From Prevotella sp. UBA2754 (GTDB taxonomy: Bacteria > Bacteroidota > Bacteroidia > Bacteroidales > Bacteroidaceae): DNA of 64,000 nt. The notes beneath the pieces were generated by a model. It did not search any database and was not told the DNA's origin. It was given only the letters and a program-made list of their open reading frames with translations. The translations under genes and the position numbers were made by a program. Shown here piece after piece: positions 43,237 through 51,097 of this stretch. Position 1 is the first letter of the stretch. Each line of letters opens with the position of its first letter. The stretch spans positions 52,535-116,534 of the forward strand of contig DEJG01000022.1 of assembly GCA_002353295.1 (NCBI GenBank). The letters run 5' to 3'.

Positions 43237-43268
43237 CAAAAATACATAGTTTTCTTCTAATCAGCAAA
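43237..43268 (-). promoter_or_regulatory. Promoter of the trp operon
   Basis: The minus strand has TTTG (43265-43268), a 20-base spacer and TATTTTTG (43237-43244). Start near 43230 gives a leader RNA of about 180 bases before trpB. Confidence 0.78.
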
Positions 43269-43307
43269 TTTTTTTCTGATTATTTTTACGGTTTGATAGA
43301 AAAATAG

Positions 43308-43315
43308 TAATTTTG
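43308..43315 (+). promoter_or_regulatory. -7 box of the thioesterase gene
   Basis: TAATTTTG, with predicted start near 43322. It overlaps a TTG codon (43313) that would otherwise extend the downstream ORF, which argues for the ATG at 43337. No clear -33 element. Confidence 0.55.
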
Positions 43316-43336
43316 CCGACAAATGTTAAGAATTTG

Positions 43337-43744
43337 ATGATGAATATTCAACAATTCCTGAATACGAACGACCGTTTTGCTGCAGCAGCAGGTTGTGTGA
43401 TTACTGAAATGTCGGAAGGGAGGGCTGTGGCTACCATGGCCGTTACCCGTGAACATTTGAATGCTGGCGGTGTCTGCCAAGGGGGCGCCTTGTTTACATT
43501 GGCAGACTTGGCTTTGGCTGCCGTGATGAATAGTCGAGGTCAGTTGACCTTTGGTATACAGAATAATATTATGTATCTGGCTTCTGCTCGTGAGGGTGAT
43601 GTCTTGACGGCTGAGGCTATCGAGATTGTCAATCATCACAAAATCCCTTCTGTAGAAGTGCGTATCACCAATCAAGAAGGTCAGCTGCTATGTCATGTGA
43701 CAGGAATGGCCTATCGGAAGTCAGCGCCCTTGGTGACGAAATAA
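43337..43744 (+). CDS. Hotdog-fold thioesterase (PaaI-like)
   Basis: The 135-residue protein is a single hotdog domain. The helix segment LNAGGVCQGGALFTLADLALAA matches the PaaI/YbgC motif G-x-x-HGG-x-x-x-x-x-x-D, except that the usual His is Gln; VEVRITNQEGQLLCHVTGMAYR is the typical C-terminal strand pair. It probably hydrolyses an acyl- or aroyl-CoA thioester in the cytoplasm; the substrate is unknown. The ATG at 43337 is chosen, with 43340 equally possible, because the upstream TTG lies in the -7 box. Confidence 0.85.
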   Translation: MMNIQQFLNTNDRFAAAAGCVITEMSEGRAVATMAVTREHLNAGGVCQGGALFTLADLALAAVMNSRGQLTFGIQNNIMYLASAREGDVLTAEAIEIVNHHKIPSVEVRITNQEGQLLCHVTGMAYRKSAPLVTK

Positions 43745-43777
43745 AAGTTAGATTTTTTGAAAAAAGATAGTTAAAAA

Positions 43778-43809
43778 TTTGTTAGTTTGCTGATTAAGTA
43801 CTATATTTG
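43778..43809 (+). promoter_or_regulatory. Promoter of a candidate small RNA
   Basis: TTTG (43778-43781), a 20-base spacer and TATATTTG (43802-43809). No coding frame follows before the terminator at 43864. Confidence 0.65.
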
Positions 43810-43815
43810 CCACCG

Positions 43816-43896
43816 ATAAGGCATTGTCAGCAATTGCTTGACTATCTTATCATATTATGAAGTGAGGTTGGTAGCGTCCTGCACCAACCTCTTTTC
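43816..43896 (+). ncRNA. Candidate small RNA (about 80 nt)
   Basis: The predicted start is about 7 bases after the TATATTTG box, and the end is the T-run after the hairpin at 43864-43891. The 5' half folds as GATAAG (43815-43820) with CTTATC (43846-43851), enclosing GTCAGC-AATT-GC(T)TGAC. No plausible protein is encoded. It may alternatively be only the 3' end of the thioesterase transcript. I do not recognise a family (it does not look like tmRNA, SRP RNA or 6S RNA). Confidence 0.5.
43864..43895 (+). terminator. Terminator of the thioesterase/small RNA unit
   Basis: A 9-bp perfect stem GAGGTTGGT (43864-43872) / ACCAACCTC (43883-43891) followed by TTTT. No T-run on the minus strand, so it acts on plus-strand transcripts. 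Confidence 0.87.
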
Positions 43897-43924
43897 ATAT
43901 CTTCATCATATAAAATTATGGGGA

Positions 43925-44905
43925 TTAGATTTCCCAGCCGATGGCTGAAGCACCGAGTACAGCAGCCGACGCACCATCCAGTCCGCTTACCAAGAACTGT
44001 GCTTTATTGCGGAAGATGGGGAGCACATGCTCGTTGTAAGATCTCTTGATGGGCTCCATAATCAGATCGCCTGCTTTCACCATACCTCCGAAGAAGATGA
44101 AAGCTTCAGGAGACGAGAATGCGGCAAAGTCAGCACAAGCCTCACCCAGCATATTGCCTGTGAACTCATAAATCTCCTTAGCCAATTCGTCACCTTTACC
44201 AGCAGCAATGCTGACATCCAAAGAGGTGATGTCTTCTGGATTCATTTCACGAAGCAATGACGGACGCTCGGTCTTGCTCAGCAGTTCGCGAGCTGTACGA
44301 GCCACACCAGTAGCAGAGCAGTAAGCCTCCAGACAGCCGGTACGTCCGCATCCGCACAAACGACCTTCGGCACCACGTACCATAGTGACATGGCCTAACT
44401 CACCGGCAAAGCCGTCGTGTCCATAGAGTAACTGACCATTAACCACGATACCGGAGCCTACACCGGTACCAAGCGTGATGACAATGAAGTTCTTCATGCC
44501 ACGGGCTACACCGTAAACCATTTCGCCGATAGCAGCAGCATTGGCGTCATTGGTCAGGGCTACAGGAATGCCCAATGCATCGCTGAACATTTTACCCAGA
44601 GGTACGATACCGTCGTGAGCCCAAGGTAGATTGGGTGCAAATTCTATAGTACCATTGTAATAGTTGCCATTAGGAGCACCTATGCCCATAGCTTTGATTT
44701 TCTCGATACCACCCACCTGTTCGATAATAGGCTGCAGTGCCTCAACAGATGCCTTGACGTAATCCTCCACTTTTTCAAAACCCCCAGTCTTGATGGCTGT
44801 AGTGGCCTTGATATCGCCACGGGCATCAACAATACCGAAAACAGAGTTAGTTCCTCCTAAGTCTAAGCCAATGACGTATGGCTTGATGTTTGCTTGATCG
44901 TTCAT
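43925..44905 (-). CDS. ROK-family glucokinase
   Basis: The 326-residue protein shows the ROK layout: phosphate loop DLGGTN (15-20), catalytic Asp120 in LTNDANAA, the adenosine loop ITLGTGVGSG, the sugar-binding E-x-GH (Glu169, His172) and the zinc-binding motif CGCGRTGCLEAY (184-195). No helix-turn-helix is present, so it is a kinase rather than a ROK repressor. It probably phosphorylates glucose; other hexoses or N-acetyl sugars are possible. It has its own promoter, divergent from the LysE-type gene. Confidence 0.92.
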   Translation of the reverse strand: MNDQANIKPYVIGLDLGGTNSVFGIVDARGDIKATTAIKTGGFEKVEDYVKASVEALQPIIEQVGGIEKIKAMGIGAPNGNYYNGTIEFAPNLPWAHDGIVPLGKMFSDALGIPVALTNDANAAAIGEMVYGVARGMKNFIVITLGTGVGSGIVVNGQLLYGHDGFAGELGHVTMVRGAEGRLCGCGRTGCLEAYCSATGVARTARELLSKTERPSLLREMNPEDITSLDVSIAAGKGDELAKEIYEFTGNMLGEACADFAAFSSPEAFIFFGGMVKAGDLIMEPIKRSYNEHVLPIFRNKAQFLVSGLDGASAAVLGASAIGWEI

Positions 44906-44950
44906 AATTTATAGTTTATTGTTTTTATTGCTTGACATTAAAACAGCCAC

Positions 44951-44981
44951 AAAGGTATGAAAAAAGCACGATAATGCAAAG
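44951..44981 (-). promoter_or_regulatory. Promoter of the ROK kinase gene
   Basis: The minus strand has TTTG (44978-44981), a 19-base spacer and TACCTTTG (44951-44958). Start near 44944 gives a leader of about 40 bases. Confidence 0.78.
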
Positions 44982-45019
44982 TTTTATGGTGAAAATCTTA
45001 TTAATTCACATAAAATTAG

Positions 45020-45027
45020 TACCTTTG
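45020..45027 (+). promoter_or_regulatory. -7 box of the LysE-type gene
   Basis: TACCTTTG with start expected near 45033, only a few bases before the ATG at 45036, so the transcript may have almost no leader. No TTTG at the -33 distance. Confidence 0.55.
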
Positions 45028-45035
45028 CAATCGAT

Positions 45036-45698
45036 ATGCCGTTTCATGTACCTATTAATATATTAGATTTTATAGTCAAAGGCATGCTGATAGGTATGAT
45101 AGCCTCAGCACCAATGGGACCTGTAGGTATCCTTTGTGTACAGCGTACTTTGAACAAAGGACGCTGGTATGGTTTTGCCACAGGTTTGGGAGCAGCTGTT
45201 AGTGATATTATCTATGCAGGAATTGCAGGGTTTGGTATGTCGTTCGTGATGGATTTCATCACAAACGAAAAGAATCGTTTTTATCTGCAGATAGTGGGCA
45301 GTGTGATGTTGCTTTGCTTTGGTCTTTTCACTTATTATTCCGATCCTACCCGGAAAATGCATCAGTCGGGGCAGCAGAAGGGAACGCTTTGGTACAATAC
45401 GTGGACGGCATTCCTCGTCACCTTCTCCAATCCTCTGATTATCTTCCTTTTCTTGGCTATGTATGCCCAGTTTGCTTTCGTATTGCCCAATCATCCGTTT
45501 GAGATGGTGGTCGGCTTTTTAAGTATAGTGGGAGGTGCCATGCTATGGTGGTGGGGATTGACTTGGTTGGTGGATAAAATTCGTGCCAAGTTCGATGAGT
45601 TCGGCATCCGATTGATTAATCAGATTATTGGTGTTGCAGTGATTATAGGTTCCATCATTATGCTGTTAGGATTGACAACTAATCTGCTGAGATTTTAA
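45036..45698 (+). CDS. LysE/RhtB-type exporter
   Basis: A 220-residue membrane protein with about six hydrophobic segments. The family motif is visible as GMIASAPMGPVGILCVQRTLNKGR (residues about 20-43; the LysE signature is a G-x-x-PGP-x-x-x-x motif) followed by GFATGLGAAVSDIIYAG; NPLIIFLFLAMYAQF is the conserved mid-region. It probably exports an amino acid or related small molecule; the substrate cannot be told. It is the first gene of the plus-strand run that continues to rpe; the next gene starts 3 bases later. Confidence 0.87.
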   Translation: MPFHVPINILDFIVKGMLIGMIASAPMGPVGILCVQRTLNKGRWYGFATGLGAAVSDIIYAGIAGFGMSFVMDFITNEKNRFYLQIVGSVMLLCFGLFTYYSDPTRKMHQSGQQKGTLWYNTWTAFLVTFSNPLIIFLFLAMYAQFAFVLPNHPFEMVVGFLSIVGGAMLWWWGLTWLVDKIRAKFDEFGIRLINQIIGVAVIIGSIIMLLGLTTNLLRF

Positions 45699-45701
45699 AA
45701 T

Positions 45702-46247
45702 ATGTTGATAGCTCAAGAATTAAGACGCAAGAATATAGCAGAATATTTGCTATATATGTGGCAGGTAGAGGATACCATTCGTGCTTTTGGTTGTTCGCTC
45801 AGCCGCATCAGAAGAGAATATATTGACCGTTTCGATTATACTGACGAACAGAAGGAAGATGAGGCTGACTGGTTTGGGAATCTCATTCGGATGATGAATG
45901 AAGAAGGTTGTCGTGAAAAAGGTCATATTCAGATTAATAAGGTGGTGTTACAGCAGTTGGAAGAATTGCATGTACAACTGCTGGGTAGCAGTAAGTTCCC
46001 TTTTTATAATTCTGAGTATTACAAGGTGCTGCCTTATATAGTTGAATTACGTAATCACGGAGCCAATAAAGAGGAAAATGAAATCGAGACCTGTTTCAAT
46101 TCCCTCTATGGAGTGATGATGCTACGCTTGCAGAAAAAAGACATCTCTTTGGAGACACAGCATGCCGTGAAGGAAATATCTACGTTTATCGGGATGTTGA
46201 ACGATTATTATTTGAAGGATAAACAAGAACCTTTAGAATTCGATTAG
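45702..46247 (+). CDS. DUF4924 family protein
   Basis: A 181-residue soluble, mainly helical protein without signal peptide. It begins with the pattern IAQELRRKNIAEYLLYMWQVED, which I associate with the Bacteroidetes family DUF4924; function unknown. It sits 3 bases after the LysE-type gene and 1 base before rfbD, so it is part of the same operon, but neither neighbour explains its role. Confidence 0.8.
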   Translation: MLIAQELRRKNIAEYLLYMWQVEDTIRAFGCSLSRIRREYIDRFDYTDEQKEDEADWFGNLIRMMNEEGCREKGHIQINKVVLQQLEELHVQLLGSSKFPFYNSEYYKVLPYIVELRNHGANKEENEIETCFNSLYGVMMLRLQKKDISLETQHAVKEISTFIGMLNDYYLKDKQEPLEFD

Positions 46248-46248
46248 A

Positions 46249-47106
46249 ATGAATATATTGATTACAGGCTGTCAAGGTCAGTTGGGAAATGAAATGCAGT
46301 TGTTGGAGACTTCATATCCCCAACACCGATGGTTTAATACTGATGTTCAGGAATTGGATATCACCGATCAGACAGCCATCGAACAGTTTGTTGCCGAGCA
46401 TGAGATTGACGGTGTAGTCAATTGTGCCGGTTATACAGCTGTGGATAAGGCAGAGGATCATGAGCAACTATGTCGGCTTCTCAATGCTACGGCTCCAGGC
46501 TATTTGGCTGCAGCTGCAGAGAAACGTGGCGGGTGGATCATCCATATATCGACCGATTATGTGTTTGACGGAACGAATCATACGCCCTATGTCGAGACTG
46601 ATATACCGCATCCTAACAGCGTCTATGGTTGCACGAAACTGGCAGGGGAATTGAGCGTGTCGAATTCTTGCACGCGCTCGATGATTATCCGTACTGCCTG
46701 GCTTTATAGCTCATTTGGTAATAACTTTGTCAAAACGATGATTCGCTTGGGAAAGGAAAAAAGCGAACTGGGGGTTATTTTCGACCAAATAGGTACGCCT
46801 ACCTATGCTCGTGACTTGGCATCCGTCATAATGACAGCTATTGAAAAAGGTATTCAGCCAGGTATCTATCATTTCTCCAACGAAGGTGTCATCTCATGGT
46901 ATGATTTTGCCAAGACTATTCACCGTCTGGCAGGTATTGCTACCTGTCATGTACGTCCTTTGCATACGGCAGAGTATCCTACACCTGCCAACCGTCCCCA
47001 TTATTCCGTATTGGATAAGACAAAAATAAAGACTGTATATGGTATTGAAATTCCTTATTGGGAAGAAAGTTTAAAAGATTGTCTGGAAAAGATTGTAGAA
47101 TTGTAG
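46249..47106 (+). CDS. rfbD: dTDP-4-dehydrorhamnose reductase
   Basis: RfbD carries out the last step of dTDP-L-rhamnose synthesis. The 285-residue SDR protein has GCQGQLG (7-13), NCAGYTAVDKAE, HISTDYVFDG and the catalytic Tyr126/Lys130 in YGCTK. rfbA is about 7.5 kb away on the other strand, and rfbB and rfbC are not in the window. The stop codon (47104-47106) lies inside an octamer repeat. Confidence 0.94.
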   Translation: MNILITGCQGQLGNEMQLLETSYPQHRWFNTDVQELDITDQTAIEQFVAEHEIDGVVNCAGYTAVDKAEDHEQLCRLLNATAPGYLAAAAEKRGGWIIHISTDYVFDGTNHTPYVETDIPHPNSVYGCTKLAGELSVSNSCTRSMIIRTAWLYSSFGNNFVKTMIRLGKEKSELGVIFDQIGTPTYARDLASVIMTAIEKGIQPGIYHFSNEGVISWYDFAKTIHRLAGIATCHVRPLHTAEYPTPANRPHYSVLDKTKIKTVYGIEIPYWEESLKDCLEKIVEL

Positions 47107-47118
47107 AATTGAATAATT
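47095..47118 (+). repeat. Octamer tandem repeat (GTAGAATT x2, GAATAATT)
   Basis: GTAGAATT at 47095-47102 and 47103-47110, then GAATAATT at 47111-47118. It contains the rfbD stop codon and fills the gap before prfC. Confidence 0.78.
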
Positions 47119-47121
47119 GAA

Positions 47122-48708
47122 ATGAATCAAGAAATAGAACGCAGGCGTACATTCGCCATTATATCGCACCCGGATGCCGGTAAGACTACCTTGACAGAGA
47201 AATTCCTCTTGTTCGGCGGTCAGATACAGGTGGCTGGTGCCGTTAAGAACAACAAAATCAAGAAGACAGCAACTTCCGACTGGATGGACATTGAGAAACA
47301 GCGTGGTATCTCGGTGTCAACTTCAGTGATGGAGTTCGACTATACACCCGATGGATCGGATATAGAGTACAAGGTGAACATCCTTGACACCCCAGGTCAC
47401 CAGGATTTTGCCGAGGATACCTACCGCACGTTGACGGCTGTCGATTCTGCCATCATCGTGGTGGATGGGGCTAAGGGTGTGGAGACACAGACTAGAAAGT
47501 TAATGTCTGTTTGTCGCATGCGTAACACGCCTGTGATTATCTTTATCAATAAGATGGACCGTGAGGGTCGTGATCCTTTCGATTTGCTGGATGAATTAGA
47601 GAAAGAGCTGGAAATCAAGGTACGCCCACTGTCGTGGCCTATCAACCAAGGTGCTAAGTTCAAGGGCGTCTATAATATTTACGAGCAAAAGCTCGACCTC
47701 TTCACCCCCGACAAGCAGCGCGTAACCGAAAAGGTGAGTGTTGAGCTCGATTCCGTTGAACTCGATAACCGTATCGGTGAGCAGGATGCAGCAAAACTGC
47801 GTGAAGATCTGGAACTGGTGGATGGTGTCTATCCTGCTTTTGATGTAGAAACCTATCGTTCCGCTGAGGTAGCTCCTGTATTCTTCGGTTCAGCGTTGAA
47901 TAATTTCGGTGTTCAGGAGTTGCTCAATTGTTTTGTAGAGATAGCGCCCAGTCCTCGCGACACTAAGGCAGAGGAGCGTATGGTGAAGCCGGAAGAACCT
48001 AAGTTCACTGGTTTTATCTTTAAGATTACCGCCAATATCGACCCCAATCACCGCTCTTGTATCGCTTTCTGTAAGGTGTGCAGTGGCAAGTTCCAGCGTA
48101 ATCAGCCCTATCTGCATGTACGTCAGGGAAAGACGCTGCGTTTCTCGTCACCGACTCAGTTCATGGCACAGCGCAAGTCAACCATCGATGAGGCATGGCC
48201 AGGGGATATCGTAGGTTTACCCGATAATGGTATATTTAAAATAGGTGACACGCTGACCGAAGGCGAACAGTTGCATTTCCGTGGCTTACCTTCTTTCTCG
48301 CCGGAACTCTTCAAATATATTGAGAACGATGACCCCATGAAGTCCAAACAGCTTCAGAAAGGTATTGACCAGTTGATGGACGAGGGTGTAGCCCAGTTGT
48401 TTGTCAACCAGTTCAATGGTCGCAAGATTATCGGAACGGTAGGTCAGTTGCAGTTCGAGGTCATCCAGTATCGTCTGGAGAACGAATATAATGCCAAGTG
48501 CCGTTGGGAACCCGTCCATCTCTATAAAGCCTGTTGGATTGAGAGTGACGATGCCGATGAACTGGAGAACTTCAAGAAGCGCAAGTACCAGTATATGGCG
48601 AAGGACAAAGAGGGACGCGACGTCTTCCTGGCTGATTCCGGTTATGTGCTGTCCATGGCACAAGAAGACTTCAAGCATATCAAGTTCCATTTTACCAGTG
48701 AGTTCTGA
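47122..48708 (+). CDS. prfC: Peptide chain release factor 3
   Basis: RF3 is the GTPase that recycles RF1/RF2 from the ribosome after peptide release. The 528-residue protein has the G1 loop SHPDAGKTT (15-23), switch region ATSDWMDIEKQRGISV, DTPGHQDF (G3) and NKMDREGRDP (G4). A beta-barrel domain II follows, and a C-terminal domain containing VGQLQFEVIQYRL. Its stop TGA overlaps the next ATG (TGATG at 48706-48710). Confidence 0.96.
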   Translation: MNQEIERRRTFAIISHPDAGKTTLTEKFLLFGGQIQVAGAVKNNKIKKTATSDWMDIEKQRGISVSTSVMEFDYTPDGSDIEYKVNILDTPGHQDFAEDTYRTLTAVDSAIIVVDGAKGVETQTRKLMSVCRMRNTPVIIFINKMDREGRDPFDLLDELEKELEIKVRPLSWPINQGAKFKGVYNIYEQKLDLFTPDKQRVTEKVSVELDSVELDNRIGEQDAAKLREDLELVDGVYPAFDVETYRSAEVAPVFFGSALNNFGVQELLNCFVEIAPSPRDTKAEERMVKPEEPKFTGFIFKITANIDPNHRSCIAFCKVCSGKFQRNQPYLHVRQGKTLRFSSPTQFMAQRKSTIDEAWPGDIVGLPDNGIFKIGDTLTEGEQLHFRGLPSFSPELFKYIENDDPMKSKQLQKGIDQLMDEGVAQLFVNQFNGRKIIGTVGQLQFEVIQYRLENEYNAKCRWEPVHLYKACWIESDDADELENFKKRKYQYMAKDKEGRDVFLADSGYVLSMAQEDFKHIKFHFTSEF

Positions 48709-49289
48709 TGACAAGAGAAGAAGATATAAAGAACGCAGTGGAAGTGCTGCGGAAGGGTGGGGTAATCCTTTATCCTACAGACACCGTTTGGGGCATCGGA
48801 TGTGATGCCACCAATGCTGAGGCTGTGAAGCGGGTATATGAGATCAAACAGCGCGACGATTCCAAAGCGCTCATTTGTCTGGTTGACAGCGATGCCCGTC
48901 TGCAGCGTTATGTACGCAATGTGCCCGATGTGGCATGGCAATTGCTTGACAGTATGAAGGACAGCGATAGCAAGCCCACCACGTTGATACTCGACGGTGC
49001 CATCAATCTGGCTCCGAATCTGATTGCGGAGGATGGCAGTATCGGTATGCGCATCACGCAGGAGCCTTTCTCCAAGGAGCTGTGCTATCGTTTCCAAAAG
49101 GCATTGGTTTCTACTTCAGCCAATATCAGTGGCGAACCTGCGGCGCAGAACTATCAAGATATCGACCCTCGTATTCTGGAGGCGGTTGACTATGTGTGCT
49201 GGTCGCGGCGTCAGGAGCATAAACCTCACCAGCCATCCAGTATTATCCGCTTGAAAGAGAACGGGGAAGTAAGTATTATAAGGAAATAA
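48708..49289 (+). CDS. tsaC: Threonylcarbamoyl-AMP synthase (TsaC/Sua5/YrdC)
   Basis: This enzyme makes threonylcarbamoyl-AMP for the t6A37 tRNA modification. The 193-residue protein is a single YrdC domain with PTDTVWGIGCDA, the KQRDDSKALICLV segment (K-R-x-x-x-K region), a GSIGMRI strand and STSANISGEPA. It lacks the Sua5 C-terminal domain, so it is of the short TsaC type. Start and stop each overlap the neighbouring genes by one base. Confidence 0.93.
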   Translation: MTREEDIKNAVEVLRKGGVILYPTDTVWGIGCDATNAEAVKRVYEIKQRDDSKALICLVDSDARLQRYVRNVPDVAWQLLDSMKDSDSKPTTLILDGAINLAPNLIAEDGSIGMRITQEPFSKELCYRFQKALVSTSANISGEPAAQNYQDIDPRILEAVDYVCWSRRQEHKPHQPSSIIRLKENGEVSIIRK

Positions 49290-51097
49290 TGAGTAGTCAG
49301 CCAGAAAGCATAGGAAAAATGACCTGGTTGCAGCGATTGCACCAATGGCGGGTAGAACATGTCAGTGACAGGATGTTCCTACTTGTTCTCGCCTTTTTTG
49401 TGGGACTGTTTGCTGCTTTTGCTGCTTTCGTTTTACATGGCATGATCAATCAGATAGTAGCCCTGCTGACCGGTCAGTTCAGGGCTACGGGTTATAACTG
49501 GTTGTATCTGGTCTATCCCGTTATCGGTATTTATCTCACGTCTCTTTTTGTCCGTCATGTGGTCAGAGATAATATCTCTCATGGTATCACCCGTATCCTT
49601 TATGCCATCTCTTCCAACAAGTCGCGTTTGAAATCCCATAATACATGGTCAAGCGTGATAGCCTCCGCCATCACCATCGGGTTTGGCGGATCGGTGGGAG
49701 CCGAGGCGCCTATTGTCTTGACGGGTTCTGCCATTGGTAGCAACCTGGGACGTGTTTTCAAATTAGACAGCAAGACGCTGATGACCCTCGTAGGATGTGG
49801 TGCTGCGGGAGCTATTGCCGGCATTTTCAAGGCTCCGATAGCAGGACTGGTCTTTACACTGGAAGTGTTGATGATCGATCTGACCATGGCGTCTCTGTTG
49901 CCGATACTTGTTTCCTGTGTGACGGCTACCTGTTTTACCTATATATTAAGTGGTAATGCAGTCCTTTTCTCATTCCATCTGGATTCTGATTGGACGGTAC
50001 AGCGCGTGCCGGCGACTATTCTGTTGGGTATCTGTTGCGGACTGGTGAGCCTCTATTTCATCCGTACGATGAATGCTTGCGAAGACATGTTTGCCCGTTT
50101 CAAGGACAAGCCCTATGTCCGCTTGGTGATAGGTGGTGTCATTCTGAGTACATTAATTTTCCTCTTTCCCTCGCTCTATGGGGAAGGTTATCACAGCATT
50201 AATCTGCTACTCAATGGTAAGACAGAGGCCGACTGGAATCAGATTTTGGACAATTCACTCTTCTACGGACATCCCGAGTTCTTGATAGGTTATCTGGCCT
50301 TGGTGCTTTTCACGAAAGTGTTTGCCACGAGTGCTACGAATGGTGGAGGAGGCTGCGGCGGTACGTTTGCTCCCTCTTTGTTTATCGGTTGTTTCACGGG
50401 TTTCCTGTTCTCCCGTCTGTGGAATATCCATGAGGTCGGTGTTTACGTACCTGAGAAAAACTTTGCCTTGTTGGGTATGGCTGGTGTGATGTCAGGTGTG
50501 ATGCATGCTCCGCTGACGGGCATCTTCTTGATAGCTGAAATTACCAGTGGATATAATCTTTTTATGCCACTCATGATAGTGTCGGTTTTTGCCTATCTCA
50601 CGATTATTATCTTCGAGCCTCATAGCATCTACGGCATGCGTCTGGCTCGTCAGGGGAAACTGATAACCCATCATACCGATCATGCAGTATTGACACTGAT
50701 GAGTCTCGACTCCGTGGTAGATCGTGACTATCAAGGTGTCCCCCCCGATATGGAACTGGGACAGATGGTGCATAAGATTAGCCGTTCACGCCATAGCGTG
50801 CTGCCGGTGATTGATGCTGCAGGAAGTTTGTTGGGCGAAATCAATATCATTAAGATACGTCATGTGGTGTTCCGTACGGAACTGTATCATCATTTTACTG
50901 CCAGTCAGTTGATGACACCTCCTGCCGCAGTACTGAGTGACGGAACGTCTATGAAGGACGTGATGAAGACCTTTGAACGGACACATGCCGACTGGTTACC
51001 CGTCTTAGACGAGGATCGTCACTTGAAGGGATATATCTCCCGTGAACGTATGTATAGCACCTATCGCAAAATGGTGCGCGACTTAAGCCAAGAATAA
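49289..51097 (+). CDS. ClC-family chloride channel/transporter with CBS domains
   Basis: A 602-residue membrane protein with about ten hydrophobic helices (about 28-440) and a C-terminal pair of CBS domains (about 455-600). ClC selectivity motifs are visible as GFGGSVGAEAPIV, with the gating Glu139 in the G-x-E-x-P position, and GGGGCGGTFAPSLFIG. The first motif (GSxGP in most members) is not clear. CBS domains normally bind adenine nucleotides and regulate the channel. Chloride transport or proton exchange is expected; which one cannot be told. Confidence 0.93.
   Translation: MSSQPESIGKMTWLQRLHQWRVEHVSDRMFLLVLAFFVGLFAAFAAFVLHGMINQIVALLTGQFRATGYNWLYLVYPVIGIYLTSLFVRHVVRDNISHGITRILYAISSNKSRLKSHNTWSSVIASAITIGFGGSVGAEAPIVLTGSAIGSNLGRVFKLDSKTLMTLVGCGAAGAIAGIFKAPIAGLVFTLEVLMIDLTMASLLPILVSCVTATCFTYILSGNAVLFSFHLDSDWTVQRVPATILLGICCGLVSLYFIRTMNACEDMFARFKDKPYVRLVIGGVILSTLIFLFPSLYGEGYHSINLLLNGKTEADWNQILDNSLFYGHPEFLIGYLALVLFTKVFATSATNGGGGCGGTFAPSLFIGCFTGFLFSRLWNIHEVGVYVPEKNFALLGMAGVMSGVMHAPLTGIFLIAEITSGYNLFMPLMIVSVFAYLTIIIFEPHSIYGMRLARQGKLITHHTDHAVLTLMSLDSVVDRDYQGVPPDMELGQMVHKISRSRHSVLPVIDAAGSLLGEINIIKIRHVVFRTELYHHFTASQLMTPPAAVLSDGTSMKDVMKTFERTHADWLPVLDEDRHLKGYISRERMYSTYRKMVRDLSQE

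Noticed and set aside
43313..43336. TTG start of the thioesterase ORF at 43313
   Set aside because: The codon is part of the TAATTTTG -7 box; the ATG at 43337 is downstream of the predicted start site.
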